Positions 17,838 through 27,898 of a DNA stretch of 64,000 nt are shown here, in pieces. The DNA is from Sphingosinithalassobacter sp. CS137 (lineage in GTDB: Bacteria; Pseudomonadota; Alphaproteobacteria; Sphingomonadales; Sphingomonadaceae), in the NCBI RefSeq assembly GCF_014334115.1, contig NZ_CP060494.1:2324501-2388500 (forward strand). Direction: 5' to 3'. A model generated the notes under the pieces. The model made no database searches. It saw only the letters and a program-made list of their open reading frames with translations, and had not been told where the DNA came from. A program made the position numbers and the translations under genes. Position 1 is the stretch's first letter. Every line of letters starts with the position of its first letter.

Positions 17838-19390
17838 TGGTGGCTGATCGCATTATCGGACCGCTCCGTTCCATGGACCGCCAGAAGCGCACGATGATCG
17901 GCGCCGGGCTCGCGCTGGCGATTGCGACCGCCGGTGCCGGCTATTGGGCCGGTTCATCCGGGCTGTTCACCGAGAATGGATCGTCCGCCGGTGCGCAAGG
18001 CGAAACCATCGATGGTGTCGTTCAGGACGGCTCCGGCCAGCGCGTGCTCTACTGGTACGATCCGATGATTCCGATGGAGCGATACGACGCCCCCGGCAAG
18101 TCGTCGATGAACATGGCGCTCATCCCCAAATATGCGGATGGGGCCACCGACGGCGGGGTGAGAGTGTCGCCGGCGATGGCGCAGAGCCTTGGCGTGCGTA
18201 TCGGCGAGGCTCAGGTGCGCGATCTCGCGCCGACTGTGCGAGGCGTGGGCCGGGTGCAGATCGATGAACGTATGATCGAGGAGGTGCAGACCTTCGCTCC
18301 CGGCTTTGTCGAAAGTCTGACGGTGCGGGCCGAAGGCGAGCCGGTGCAAGCGGGGTCGAGGATCGCGAGCGTCTATTCGCCCGAGCTGCTCACTGCCCAG
18401 CATGAATATAAATCGCTGCTTGGCATGTCGCGCGATGTGGCGCCCGCAAGCCTCAGGCAGGCGGCGCGCGACCGTCTGCGGCTGCTCGGACTTTCCGGCG
18501 GCGCTATCCAGCGGCTCGAAAGCGGCGGCGCGCCGCAGCGCACCTACGCCGTCTTCGCGCCTGCCTCCGGGATCGTGACGGAGATCGGCGCCCGCCCCGG
18601 CGCCAGGGTCGAGCCAGGCCAGTCGATCGTCACCATCGCCGGCCTGTCGCGGGTCTGGGTGGTGGCCGAAATCCCCGAAGCGGCTCTCGCTGCGGTGAAG
18701 GTCGGTCAACCGGTCGACGTGAGCTTCGCGGCCTATCCCCGCGAGGTGCGCGAGGGGAGCGTCGATTACATCTATCCCTCGCTCAATCCCGAGACCCGCA
18801 CCGCGCGCGTCCGTGTCACGCTCGCCAATCCGGGCCTTCGATTGAAGGAAGGCATGTTCGCCAATGTGATCGTGCAGGGAACGGGCGGGATGACGCTGAC
18901 GGTGCCGAGCGAGGCGGTCATCGCAACCGGAGAGCGGACTGTCGTCGTCACCAGGCGGGACGGCGCCTTCGTGCCGGTCGAGGTACAAACCGGCACGGTG
19001 GCGAACGGCTTCACCGAAATCCTGAGCGGCCTCGAGCCCGGCGACGAGGTCGTGCTCTCGGGGCAGTTCCTGATCGACTCCGAAGCATCGCTGTCCGGCG
19101 TGATCAATCGTCTCGAAGCGGCGACTCCTGCAGGTGAAGAGTCGACCGCGCAGCTCGCCCGAGGCACGGGCACCATCCAGTCGCTCGACGCGCCGCGGCG
19201 GCGCATCACCATCGCGCACGGGCCGATCCCGACGATGAACTGGCCGGCGATGACGATGACCTTCGGCGTGCGGGAGGCCGCGATGCTTCGCGGGTTCAAG
19301 CGCGGCGACCGGGTCGATTTCGCCTTTCCCAAGACTCAGCAAGGCGGCGCCTATGTGATCGGGCAATTGTCGCGGGATGCCGGCCAGTGA
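17834..19390 (+). CDS. cusB: CusB-type adaptor with C-terminal CusF domain
   Basis: The 518-residue protein has an N-terminal membrane anchor, the metal site region [18 protein letters not shown] with a nearby [10 protein letters not shown], barrel-sandwich and beta-barrel domains, and a C-terminal CusF-like domain with [16 protein letters not shown] (about residues 450-515). Fusion of the CusF metallochaperone to the adaptor is a known variant; here a separate CusF lipoprotein is encoded in the same operon as well. The ATG at 17834 overlaps the TolC stop, and GAGGAG precedes it. The protein links CusA to the outer membrane channel. Confidence 0.92.
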   Translation: MMVADRIIGPLRSMDRQKRTMIGAGLALAIATAGAGYWAGSSGLFTENGSSAGAQGETIDGVVQDGSGQRVLYWYDPMIPMERYDAPGKSSMNMALIPKYADGATDGGVRVSPAMAQSLGVRIGEAQVRDLAPTVRGVGRVQIDERMIEEVQTFAPGFVESLTVRAEGEPVQAGSRIASVYSPELLTAQHEYKSLLGMSRDVAPASLRQAARDRLRLLGLSGGAIQRLESGGAPQRTYAVFAPASGIVTEIGARPGARVEPGQSIVTIAGLSRVWVVAEIPEAALAAVKVGQPVDVSFAAYPREVREGSVDYIYPSLNPETRTARVRVTLANPGLRLKEGMFANVIVQGTGGMTLTVPSEAVIATGERTVVVTRRDGAFVPVEVQTGTVANGFTEILSGLEPGDEVVLSGQFLIDSEASLSGVINRLEAATPAGEESTAQLARGTGTIQSLDAPRRRITIAHGPIPTMNWPAMTMTFGVREAAMLRGFKRGDRVDFAFPKTQQGGAYVIGQLSRDAGQ

Positions 19391-22300
19391 TCGCGCACAT
19401 CATCCGCTGGTCGGCGGCGAACCGGCTGCTCGTCCTCTTGGGCGCCCTCTTCATCACCCTCGCCGGCGCTTACTCGGTGTCGCGCACGCCGCTCGACGCC
19501 ATTCCCGACCTGTCGGACGTCCAGGTGATCGTCCGCACGCCCTATCCGGGGCAGGCGCCGGAGATCGTCGAGGCCCAAGTCACCTATCCGCTGACCACGA
19601 CGATGTTGTCGGTGCCGAAGGTGAAGGCGGTGCGCGGCTATTCCTTCTTCGGCGATTCCTATGTCACCGTCATCTTCGAGGACGGGACCGACCTGTATTG
19701 GGCGCGCTCCCGCACGCTCGAATATCTGAGCCAGGCCGGCAATCTCCTTCCCGAAGGCGTTTCGCCGGCGCTCGGGCCCGACGCCACGGGCGTGGGCTGG
19801 GCATTTCAGTATGCGCTCGTCGACCGGACCGGGCAGCATGATCTGGGGCAGCTCCGGGCGCTGCAAGACTGGTTCCTGAAGTACCAGTTGAAGGAAATTC
19901 CCGGCGTCGCCGAGGTGGCGTCGCTCGGCGGTATGGTCCGGGCCTACCAGATCCAGCTCGATCCGGATCGGATGCAGATTTACGGCGTCTCCGCCCAGGA
20001 GGTGATCGAAGCCGTTCAGCAGGCGAACAACGAGGCCGGCGGCGCGGTCATCGAACGTGCCGAAGCCGAGTATATGGTCACCGTCGGCGGCTATCTGGAG
20101 GATTTGGACGACTTCCGGAATATCCCGCTGTCGGCGGAAGGCGGGACCGCAGTCACGATCGGCGATGTGGCACGGGTGCAGATCGTTCCCGACTTCCGGC
20201 GCGGCATCGCCGAGCTCAACGGCGAGGGCGAGGTCGTCGGCGGGATCATCGTCGTTCGGCAAGGCGCCGACACGCTGTCGGTCATCGAGCGCGTCAAGGA
20301 AAAGCTAGCCGAGATCAAGGACGGGCTGCCGCCGGGGGTCGAGGTGGTCACAACTTACGATCGATCTTCGCTGATCGAGCGGGCGGTCGAGAATCTGTGG
20401 GAGAAGCTGTTCGAGGAGTTTCTCGTCGTCGCGCTCGTGACCGCCCTGTTCCTCCTTCATCTTCGCTCGGCGCTGGTAGCGATCATCATGTTGCCGCTGG
20501 GCGTGCTGGCGGCGTTCACGGTCATGTATTTCCAGGGTGTCAACGCCAACATCATGTCGCTGGGCGGCATCGCCATCGCCATCGGCGCCATGGTCGATGC
20601 GGCGGTGGTCATGATCGAGAACGCGCACAAGAAGCTCGAACATGCCAAGGTCGAAGAGGGAACGCTCACCGAGCCGAGGCGCCGACAGGTGCTCACCGAG
20701 GCAGCGGTAGAGGTTGGCCCGGCGCTGTTCTTCTCGCTCCTCATCATCACGCTTTCGTTCCTGCCCGTGTTCACGCTGGAGGCGCAGGAAGGGCGGCTGT
20801 TCAAGCCGCTGGCCTTCACCAAGACTTATGCGATGGCGGCGGCGGCGGGGCTTTCGATTACGCTCGTTCCGGTATTGATGCTGATGTTCATCAAGGGCCG
20901 CATCCGTCCCGAGAGCGACAATCCGGTCAACCGGGCCCTGATCGCCGCTTACCGGCCAGGTCTCGCGTGGGTGCTGCGCCGGCCAAAGCTGACCGTGGGC
21001 ATTGCCGCCGCCGCGTTGGCGCTGTCCCTCATACCGGCAAGCCAGCTCGGCGGCGAGTTCATGCCGCCGATGAACGAGGGCGACATCCTCTACATGCCGA
21101 CGGCCTTGCCCGGCCTTTCGGCGTCGAAAGCCTCAGAGTTGCTGCAGGTGACCGACCGGATCATCAAGACCGTGCCGGAGGTGAAGACGGTGTTCGGCAA
21201 GGCCGGCCGCGCCGACACCGCCACCGACCCCGCCCCGCTCGAAATGTTCGAGACGATGATCCAGCTCAAGCCCAAGAGCGAGTGGCGGCCCGGCATGACG
21301 ATGGAGACGATCATCGAGGAGCTGGATTCCAAGCTCAGGATACCGGGGCTCGCCAACGTCTTTGTCCAACCCATCCGCAATCGCATCGACATGCTGGCGA
21401 CCGGCATCAAGACGCCGGTCGGCGTCAAAATTTCGGGACCCGATCTTGGGACGCTCGACCGTCTCGGCCGGCAGGTTGCGCAGGTGGTCAAGGGGATCGA
21501 GGGAACAAGCTCGGCGGTGTCGGACCGCATCTCCGGCGGCCGCTATATCAATATCGAGATCGATCGTCTCGCCGCCGCTCGCTACGGACTGTCGGTCGAG
21601 GACATCCAGGCGACCGCCGCGACCGCCGTGGGCGGAGAGCAGATCGGCGAGAAGATCGAGGGCCTCGCCCGTTTCCCGATCGAGGTCCGCTTCCCGCGCG
21701 AGACCCGCGACAGCGTCCAGGCGCTTCGCCAGATTCCGATCATCGCGCCTTCCGGAGCGGTCGTGACGCTTGGCACGGTCGCGGAGATCGCGATCGAGGA
21801 CGGGCCGACGATGATCAAGAGCGAGAATGCCCAGCCGTCGGTCTGGGTCTATGTCGATGTCCGCGACCGCGACGTCGTCGGCTATGTCAACGAAGCACAA
21901 GAGCGCGTCGCCGGAGCGATCGATCTCCCGCCTGGCTACTCAGTCGCCTGGTCGGGCCAGTTCGAATATGCGCAGCGGGCCGCTGAGCGAATGATGTGGG
22001 TGGTCCCGGCGACGATCGGCATCATCTTTCTGCTGCTCTTTCTCGCCTTCGGCCGGGCGCGCCAGCCGCTGATCATCCTGCTGACCTTGCCGTTTGCGCT
22101 CGTTGGGGGCGTATGGCTCATCTATCTCCTCGGCCACGCCGTTTCGATCGCCACGGCGGTGGGCTTCATCGCCCTTGCCGGGCTGGCGGCGGAGTTCGGC
22201 GTGGTCATGCTCGTCTATCTCGACCGCGCCATCGAGGAGCGCGTCGACGCGGGGCGCTTCTCGAAACCGGAATATCTCGACGAGGCACTGATGGATGGCG

Positions 22301-22521
22301 CGGTGCTGCGGGTGCGACCGAAGGCGATGACCGTGGCCGTCATCCTCGCCGGTCTCTTTCCCCTACTGATCGGAACCGGCACCGGCTCGGAGGTGATGCA
22401 ACGCCTGGCGGCGCCGATGATCGGCGGCATGATCACGGCGCCGCTGCTGTCGCTGTTCGTGCTGCCGGCAATTTACAAGCTGCTCGGCCACCAGCGCTTC
22501 GTCAGCGGAGGTCGCGATTAA
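19387..22521 (+). CDS. cusA: CusA/CzcA-type heavy-metal RND efflux pump
   Basis: The 1044-residue protein begins [20 protein letters not shown], has 12 membrane segments and two large periplasmic loops, and carries the HME-RND motif [14 protein letters not shown] and the ACR signature regions. Met residues suitable for Cu(I) transport lie in the pore region (for example [19 protein letters not shown]). Together with the preceding CusF, TolC and CusB genes it forms a complete Cu(I)/Ag(I) efflux complex. Translation starts at a GTG overlapping the cusB stop (GTGA). Confidence 0.95.
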   Translation: MIAHIIRWSAANRLLVLLGALFITLAGAYSVSRTPLDAIPDLSDVQVIVRTPYPGQAPEIVEAQVTYPLTTTMLSVPKVKAVRGYSFFGDSYVTVIFEDGTDLYWARSRTLEYLSQAGNLLPEGVSPALGPDATGVGWAFQYALVDRTGQHDLGQLRALQDWFLKYQLKEIPGVAEVASLGGMVRAYQIQLDPDRMQIYGVSAQEVIEAVQQANNEAGGAVIERAEAEYMVTVGGYLEDLDDFRNIPLSAEGGTAVTIGDVARVQIVPDFRRGIAELNGEGEVVGGIIVVRQGADTLSVIERVKEKLAEIKDGLPPGVEVVTTYDRSSLIERAVENLWEKLFEEFLVVALVTALFLLHLRSALVAIIMLPLGVLAAFTVMYFQGVNANIMSLGGIAIAIGAMVDAAVVMIENAHKKLEHAKVEEGTLTEPRRRQVLTEAAVEVGPALFFSLLIITLSFLPVFTLEAQEGRLFKPLAFTKTYAMAAAAGLSITLVPVLMLMFIKGRIRPESDNPVNRALIAAYRPGLAWVLRRPKLTVGIAAAALALSLIPASQLGGEFMPPMNEGDILYMPTALPGLSASKASELLQVTDRIIKTVPEVKTVFGKAGRADTATDPAPLEMFETMIQLKPKSEWRPGMTMETIIEELDSKLRIPGLANVFVQPIRNRIDMLATGIKTPVGVKISGPDLGTLDRLGRQVAQVVKGIEGTSSAVSDRISGGRYINIEIDRLAAARYGLSVEDIQATAATAVGGEQIGEKIEGLARFPIEVRFPRETRDSVQALRQIPIIAPSGAVVTLGTVAEIAIEDGPTMIKSENAQPSVWVYVDVRDRDVVGYVNEAQERVAGAIDLPPGYSVAWSGQFEYAQRAAERMMWVVPATIGIIFLLLFLAFGRARQPLIILLTLPFALVGGVWLIYLLGHAVSIATAVGFIALAGLAAEFGVVMLVYLDRAIEERVDAGRFSKPEYLDEALMDGAVLRVRPKAMTVAVILAGLFPLLIGTGTGSEVMQRLAAPMIGGMITAPLLSLFVLPAIYKLLGHQRFVSGGRD

Positions 22522-22616
22522 GAGTCACCATCGGCGGCGTCCGGAGCGCAGCCAGCATAGGCGATTCCGAGCGGAACATCCTGTCGCCGCAACGGTGGAC
22601 GTTCACCGCTCCTGCA

Positions 22617-24596
22617 TCACGAGATTGTCGGGCCGCCGCGTCCACGGCCGATCGACCAGCTGACGCCCCGTTCGCGCATGATGCCGGAGACGGACTTGCC
22701 GACATGTCGATCGAGCACCGGCCGCCACGGCACCAGTGTGAACTCCTTCGCTTTCGCGACCAGCGCATAGCGCCCGCTCGTCAGCTCGACCGGACGGCGC
22801 AGCACGCCTTCGACGCGATCGCCGCTACTGCTCTCGGCGAACGTCAGATCAAGCTCGGTGGATAGCTGCCCCGCGACGCGCAGGAGCTCACGGCGCTGGA
22901 GCACGGCAATGGCGTCAGGCCGGATGCCGAAGACGCCATCGGCTTCGGTGCCGAGACCTTGCGCTATCAGCCATTGCCGGCGGCGCGCCTGCGCGTTGCG
23001 GACCGCCGCGCCGAATCCGCTCTCGCGCAGCGGCTCGGATGTATCGGCGACCAGCTCGCGATCGAGCCAGGTGGCGGCATCGGCGCCGATCAGTTGCTCG
23101 ATCGGCCGAGGTGACAGCAATTCGACGCGCACCGGCGCCTCGCGCGCGCGCCCTGCCTCGTAGCGCGACACCTGGTCGAGATGGTTCGCCGGGATCGACC
23201 AGCTTCCATCTGGTTCGCGGGTCGCCAAGCCTGCGCGCCGCATCGCTTCGAGGCGGCGAACATGAGTCTCGGCGAACGCCTCGCTTGCCGACGGATCTTG
23301 GGCCAAATGCGCGTCGACCGAATAGCGCCCGGCGTTGGCCTCGGCGACCGCGGCGATCGTGCGATCCGCCGGCCTTGGCCCGCTCACAATCGGCGCGATC
23401 CTGACCACCGCATCGGTGGCCAGCGGCGCGACCGCATCGCCGCGCCCGATGTCGACATAATGCGTGCGGCCGTCGGTCGCGTCGACGATCAGATAATGCC
23501 GATCGCGCAGTTCGTCCGACAGGCCGCGCTCGACGACACGGCCGACCAGCCCCCGCGGGCCGGAAGCGGCCGGATCATAGATCGCCTGGTCAGCAAGCGC
23601 GGGCGCGGCCCCACGCTCGGCAAAGGCGCGCTGCATCGTGCGGATGATGTCGCCGCGCTCGCCCATCCGCCGCAGCGTCTCCTCCAAGCCATCGGCGAGC
23701 CGCCACGCGCCGCGTCCGATGTCCTCCGCCAGGCCCATGCGCGCGAGCCGCGCCAGCCGCCCCGCCCTCAGGCTTTGCTCGAACGGACGGCTGGTGGCCG
23801 AAGACACGATCCTGTCGGCATCCATCCCGGCGAGCAGCCGGCGGTCGATTCCGGTCAGCCGCTCCTGATCGATCTCGGCGCGCAGCCGCGCCTCGATCGC
23901 GCGGTCGTCGCGCGGTCCCAGATCAAGGTCAACCAGCTCGGCGGCGCGCTCGCGCATGCCGGCGGTCAGATAGTCGCGGGCGATGACGAGGTCGCGGCCT
24001 CGATCGTCGCGGCCGCGCACCATGATGTGCGTGTGCGGATGGCCGGTGTTGAAATGGTCGACCGCGACCCAGTCGAGCCGCGTTCCGAGATCGGCTTCGA
24101 CCCGCGCCATAAGCCGCCGGGCGAGCGGTTTCAGATCGTCATATTGATCGCCGTCCTCGGCCGAGACGATGAAGCGGAACTGGTGGCGATCGCCTTGGCC
24201 GCGGTCGAGGAACGCCTTGCCGTCGACGCCCTCTCCGCCGGCGTCATAGAGCTGTCCCGGCGCGCCCTCGCGCGTGGTCCCGTCGCGCTGGATATAGCGC
24301 AGATGCGCGGCGGCTCCGGCAGCGCCCTTTCCGGCGAGCTTGACGATGCGCGATTTGATGATGACCCGGCGTGCGCGATACGCGGCATAGGCGTCGCGGC
24401 TGGCGAGCATCCGTCCGACCCCGCCGCCGCGCCCGATCCGGCTTCCGGAATAGCTGCGCCGGCCGCCCGCTGAGAAGGCACCGCCCCGGGCGAGATTGGC
24501 GGCGGCGAGCACGCGGTGGAGATATTTGCGGCCACGCTTGCCGCCCTTGGCGCGCATCCGCCCAAGATGCGGCTCGAAATCATCGTCGTCAGCCAT
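22617..24596 (-). CDS. Relaxase with DUF3363 domain (RlxS-like)
   Basis: The 659-residue protein has an Arg/Gly-rich N terminus, the relaxase three-histidine region HFNTGHPHTHIMVRGRDD (about residues 200-220) and a long C-terminal DUF3363 domain. Relaxases of this class nick oriT and pilot the strand during conjugation; the Mesorhizobium symbiosis island relaxase RlxS is of this type. The ATG at 24596 begins the acidic MADDDDFEPHLG typical of the family. It is the first clear conjugation gene after the copper block. The associated oriT was not identified. Confidence 0.9.
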   Translation of the reverse strand: MADDDDFEPHLGRMRAKGGKRGRKYLHRVLAAANLARGGAFSAGGRRSYSGSRIGRGGGVGRMLASRDAYAAYRARRVIIKSRIVKLAGKGAAGAAAHLRYIQRDGTTREGAPGQLYDAGGEGVDGKAFLDRGQGDRHQFRFIVSAEDGDQYDDLKPLARRLMARVEADLGTRLDWVAVDHFNTGHPHTHIMVRGRDDRGRDLVIARDYLTAGMRERAAELVDLDLGPRDDRAIEARLRAEIDQERLTGIDRRLLAGMDADRIVSSATSRPFEQSLRAGRLARLARMGLAEDIGRGAWRLADGLEETLRRMGERGDIIRTMQRAFAERGAAPALADQAIYDPAASGPRGLVGRVVERGLSDELRDRHYLIVDATDGRTHYVDIGRGDAVAPLATDAVVRIAPIVSGPRPADRTIAAVAEANAGRYSVDAHLAQDPSASEAFAETHVRRLEAMRRAGLATREPDGSWSIPANHLDQVSRYEAGRAREAPVRVELLSPRPIEQLIGADAATWLDRELVADTSEPLRESGFGAAVRNAQARRRQWLIAQGLGTEADGVFGIRPDAIAVLQRRELLRVAGQLSTELDLTFAESSSGDRVEGVLRRPVELTSGRYALVAKAKEFTLVPWRPVLDRHVGKSVSGIMRERGVSWSIGRGRGGPTIS

Positions 24597-24931
24597 CGCA
24601 CGTTCCTGTTCGGCTTCCTTCCATCCGAAATGGCGCGCGCTGCCCTCCAAGAAAACCGGTGCCGCCAAAGCCCGCGGAAATGCTGAACTTTTGCTCTGAC
24701 CGGCACCGGTCCAGCGTCGGCGGTGCCGCCGGACAGGCGAGAAAAAGATGTGCAGACAACAGGTTACGGTGCCAGGGGTGCCGTTCCTTTATCTTGCCTT
24801 ACGCCGCTCAAGTCCTGAATTCGCCCCCTTCAGACCGTTCCAGTCCCACAACCCCGGCAAGCCGAGGCACGAGAAAGCCGGGACGCGATGCTGTCCCGCA
24901 CCGCGCCCCGGCCCCGCGATCGACGCCGAAA
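24597..24931. other. Intergenic region upstream of the relaxase gene
   Basis: No gene could be supported in these 335 bases; open frames here have shadow-like composition. It should hold the relaxase promoter. No convincing operator or oriT-like structure was seen. Confidence 0.4.
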
Positions 24932-25291
24932 TCAGTGCGCCATCGCCAGCGTCATTCTCGCGTCATCGCGGGTCTCGAATAGCCGGCAACCAAGCATTCC
25001 CTGCGCATTGCCGTCGCCATCGACGATCATCGTCGCCACGAACCATTCGCCGTCGAGCCGGCCGCAGATCGCGATCCGATCGAGGTCATATTCGTCGTCG
25101 TCGAGACATTCATAGGCGCCGAGCCAGCGTTCCCAGACGCGCGCATCCCAGCGGAAATCGGCTTCCTCCGCGCTTAGAAACTGCCGCGCCAGCGCCTCGC
25201 CCGCGTCGCGTCCGAACTCGATCTCGAGCCCCGCGACGAGCGTCGCCATCACGCGATCCGACGCCGCTCCGATGGGTTGATACATGGTCAT
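24932..25291 (-). CDS. Hypothetical protein of the conjugative element
   Basis: The 119-residue acidic protein (MTMYQPIGAASDRVMATLVA...) contains many aromatic and acidic residues (EEADFRWDARVWERWLGAYE) and no recognisable catalytic motif, signal peptide or membrane segment. GGAGG lies 5 bases before the ATG, so it is a real gene. It lies between the relaxase and lytic transglycosylase genes. No function is proposed. Confidence 0.7.
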   Translation of the reverse strand: MTMYQPIGAASDRVMATLVAGLEIEFGRDAGEALARQFLSAEEADFRWDARVWERWLGAYECLDDDEYDLDRIAICGRLDGEWFVATMIVDGDGNAQGMLGCRLFETRDDARMTLAMAH

Positions 25292-25596
25292 TGAAGCCTC
25301 CTGTCAGCACCGTCCTCCTCATCGAGGACAGTCCCCGCCCGGCGGTTGGCGAGGCGTCTGTCAGGGCTGCCGGCGCGTTAGCGCCGGCACCGCGAAGCGG
25401 CGGCGGAGGAACCGATTTTGTCGTGCGGCAACGAACAAAAGCGCGCGCGAAGCGCGCTCCATCTGCACGGCAAAATTGGAGGGGCCGCCGGCCTTGCACA
25501 GGCGGCTCGGCAGCCGCCATGCTCGGCAGACCCGAGACGAGCCCTTACCCCCTCCCAGGCCAGTCGAACCTGCTCGATTCCTTGCGCCGCGTGCGA
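25292..25596. other. Intergenic region with GC-rich palindrome
   Basis: No gene is supported in these 305 bases. A perfect inverted repeat, GCCGGCGC-GTTA-GCGCCGGC, lies at 25369-25388. It could be a terminator without T tract for the downstream end of the transglycosylase operon, or a protein site. Confidence 0.45.
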
Positions 25597-26247
25597 TCAC
25601 TGGCCTGAAAGCGGGACGAACAAACCGCCGTCCGAGCGCTCCGGCGAGGCCGCGTTCGGACGCCTTCCGGCTGTCCGATCGACGACGAACAGCGTCTCGG
25701 GAGGTGCCGGTGAGGCCGGACCCGCGCCGATCGCATCCGTCTTCGCCACGGCCGCGAGATAGCCGCGCGTCTCGGCCGGCAATGTCGCCCGGCCCGCCAG
25801 ATAGGCCGCATAGCGCGCCGGTCCGGCATTGTAGGCGGCGAACAGGCCCGGATAGCCGAAGCGGTCGTACATCGCGCGCAGATAGGCGGTCCCGGCGAGG
25901 ATGTTGTCGCGCGGATCGTGCGGATCGGCGCCGAGCGCGTGCGCCGAGCGCATCTCCGCCCAGGTGCCGGGCATCAGTTGCATCAGCCCCATCGCGCCGG
26001 CGTGACTGGTGATCGGGCGTCCGGCGAGCATCGTGCGGCCGCCGCTTTCGGCGCGCATCACCCGCTCGATCCAGGCTACCGGAACCCCGAAGCGCATCGA
26101 CGCCTCGGCGACATAAGGCGCCCATCGCGCCACCGGATCGGCGCGCGCGGATGCCGGCGGCGCCACCAGGCTCGCGGCCGCTGCGACCAGAACCACGAAG
26201 CCGATGCGCGATGCCGCCCACCCGCGCCAATGCCTCGTCGGCGTCAC
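25597..26247 (-). CDS. Lytic transglycosylase of the conjugation system
   Basis: The 216-residue protein has a signal peptide (about residues 10-36) and a goose-lysozyme-like SLT domain: MRAESGGRTM with the catalytic Glu, GAMGLMQLMPGTWAEM, and FAAYNAGPARY. Such enzymes cut peptidoglycan locally so that the type IV secretion channel can assemble. A GTG at 26247 overlaps the TraF stop (GTGA) and gives a clean signal peptide, so it is chosen over longer in-frame extensions. It is the third gene of the small operon HTH-TraF-transglycosylase. Confidence 0.88.
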   Translation of the reverse strand: MTPTRHWRGWAASRIGFVVLVAAAASLVAPPASARADPVARWAPYVAEASMRFGVPVAWIERVMRAESGGRTMLAGRPITSHAGAMGLMQLMPGTWAEMRSAHALGADPHDPRDNILAGTAYLRAMYDRFGYPGLFAAYNAGPARYAAYLAGRATLPAETRGYLAAVAKTDAIGAGPASPAPPETLFVVDRTAGRRPNAASPERSDGGLFVPLSGQ

Positions 26248-26825
26248 GACGCGGGCCACAGCAGGCGCGCGCGGCCGAGCACATCTTGCGCGCCGGTCGG
26301 CCCGAAGTAGCGCCCGTCGAACGAATCGGCGGCGTCCGCCATCAGCAGGAACAGTTCGCCAGCGCGAAGCGTCACGCATCCTTCCCACCAGGGCAGGACG
26401 CGGCCGTGCCCGTCGAACCGGCGGCGTTCGGCGATGGGGCTGCCGTTGATGCTGACCACCGGGCCGATCGCGCAGACCGTATCGCCCGACGCGGCGGCGA
26501 CGCGCTTCACCAGCGGCACATTGGCGGGAAGATAGCGGCGCCGGGCGGCGAGCATTCGCGCGCCGTCCGGAACCCAGGCGATGACCATATCGCCGCTGCG
26601 AACCGGCGCGTCGGGCGTCACCCGGTAGAGCCCGAGCGGCGCGCTGGCGCTCGCATTCCAGACAAGGCGGGGAACCGGCATGGCGGCGATCGTCACCAGC
26701 AGCGGAACCGAAGCGACGGCTGCGACGATGATGGTCGCGCGGGCTCGCGCACGGGTGCGGAGCGTTCGCTGGCGACTGAGCGCGTCGCCCCAGGCGAACA
26801 GCGGCAAGTCGCGGCGCTCAGTCAT
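26244..26825 (-). CDS. traF: TraF-type S26 signal peptidase
   Basis: The 193-residue protein has one N-terminal membrane segment, then the catalytic serine region SAPLGLYRV, the lysine region LVKRVAAASGDTV and the late motif DSFDGRYFGP of family S26. TraF peptidases of conjugative elements process pilin or related precursors. The gene overlaps the small HTH gene upstream by 8 bases and the transglycosylase downstream by 4. Confidence 0.9.
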   Translation of the reverse strand: MTERRDLPLFAWGDALSRQRTLRTRARARATIIVAAVASVPLLVTIAAMPVPRLVWNASASAPLGLYRVTPDAPVRSGDMVIAWVPDGARMLAARRRYLPANVPLVKRVAAASGDTVCAIGPVVSINGSPIAERRRFDGHGRVLPWWEGCVTLRAGELFLLMADAADSFDGRYFGPTGAQDVLGRARLLWPAS

Positions 26826-27042
26826 GCCGGCCGCCTCTGGCGCGAGCGGTCGACCAGGCTTCGATGTCGTCGATATGGTAGCGCCAGGTGCGGCCGTGGA
26901 GGCGGCACAAGGGTCCGGTGCCGCGCGCGCGCATCTCCTTCAATGCGGTGAGCGAGAGGCCGAGGTGGAAGGCGGCCTGCTTGGCGGTGAGGAAGGGGCA
27001 GGTTTCGCGCGCCGCCTGCGCGCGCTTGGCGGTGTCGTCCAT
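26818..27042 (-). CDS. Small HTH protein, candidate excisionase (RdfS-like)
   Basis: The 74-residue protein has an AlpA/excisionase-type winged helix: CPFLTAKQAAFHLGLSLTAL, then RTWRYHIDDIEAW. In the Mesorhizobium symbiosis island the recombination directionality factor RdfS is a small protein of this kind encoded next to traF and the relaxase, and it is switched on by FseA. The same neighbours here (traF, relaxase, an FseA-like gene) make it the best RdfS candidate. The ATG at 27042 is preferred over an upstream start because the residues before it look non-coding. Confidence 0.7.
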   Translation of the reverse strand: MDDTAKRAQAARETCPFLTAKQAAFHLGLSLTALKEMRARGTGPLCRLHGRTWRYHIDDIEAWSTARARGGRHD

Positions 27043-27222
27043 GAATCTGTGTCCGGCTGGCGGCCACGGGATTGCGCCGCTCGGGACGGGTCTGGCGACC
27101 ATGGGCCGGCTCGGGCAGGGTCGAAAAACGGCCCCCCCGGAAATCGACCCCCTTCCCCCGGGGCCGAGAACCTTCGCCGTTCGGCTCCCGCGCCGGGGGG
27201 AGGCGCGGGAGCCGGTTCGCGA

Positions 27223-27543
27223 TCAATCGGCGGGGTTCCAGATGATCGCGAAAGCGTCGTCGTCGTCCTGGCCGGCGGCGCGGCCGAGATTGGCGTAGAG
27301 CCGGCGCGGCCCGAACTCGGGGGCGGCGAGCGACAGCGACACATAATCGTTGCCGGTGGTCTCGCTGCGGCGGTTCCAGCCGGCGCCGACCTCGACGCCG
27401 TTCGCCATCACCCGATAGTCGGGCTGACGGTCGTTGGCCTTGCGGACGTTGGGCACGATCTCGACGTCGGTGCGGATCGAAAGCGTTTTGAGCTGGCCCT
27501 TGAAGCCTTCGCCGCTGCGGGTGACATAACCGATTGCAGACAT
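27223..27543 (-). CDS. DUF736 protein
   Basis: The 106-residue protein shows the DUF736 pattern: an N-terminal MSAIGYVTRSGEGFKGQLKT, then PDYRVMANGVEVGAGWNR and YVSLSLAAPEFG. The family is almost always found on plasmids and conjugative elements near tra genes and has no assigned function. AAGGAG lies 7 bases before the ATG at 27543, which is preferred over a longer frame upstream. Confidence 0.88.
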   Translation of the reverse strand: MSAIGYVTRSGEGFKGQLKTLSIRTDVEIVPNVRKANDRQPDYRVMANGVEVGAGWNRRSETTGNDYVSLSLAAPEFGPRRLYANLGRAAGQDDDDAFAIIWNPAD

Positions 27544-27898
27544 GATGCGTCTCCTTGAGTTCTCGCCCCGAACCGTTTCCGGGCGATGGGCGGACCTTGA
27601 GGGACGGTCGATGCGGGGTCCGCGAACCGGCAGGCCGGAGCGCCAGCGGAGGACCGGAGCCGCAGGGTTATTTGAGAGCGAAGCGGCCGCGAGGAGCCCG
27701 TGGCACACGGGCGGGGAAATAACCCGTCAGGCGATGGTTTTGCGGGCGTCGCGACCGTTCCAGGTCAGCGCCCCACGAGCCGATGACGGGGCGGGCGGAC
27801 GTGCCGGAGACGCCTGCCTGGACTCGTTGACGCCGCGCGCGGGGGCTCGGGCAGCCGACGAAAAGGCGAGCCTCACGCGCCGGATTTTCCGCGGATGC
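27544..27898. other. Intergenic region with nested inverted repeats
   Basis: No gene is supported in these 355 bases. The main structure is a pair of nested perfect inverted repeats at 27665-27725. The region should also hold the DUF736 promoter. Confidence 0.5.
27665..27725. repeat. Nested perfect inverted repeats, oriT- or terminator-like
   Basis: The outer arms GGGTTATTT (27665-27673) and AAATAACCC (27717-27725) are perfect complements. Between them GCCCGTG and CACGGGC form a perfect 7-bp hairpin with loop GCA (27696-27712). As RNA or extruded DNA this would be a long stem with an inner hairpin. An origin of transfer, a terminator or a regulatory RNA structure are all possible. Confidence 0.55.

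Noticed and set aside
25369..25388. GCCGGCGC-GTTA-GCGCCGGC palindrome as an origin of transfer
   Set aside because: No asymmetric nick-like sequence or additional repeats accompany it; it is more likely a simple hairpin, so it is only mentioned within the intergenic entry.
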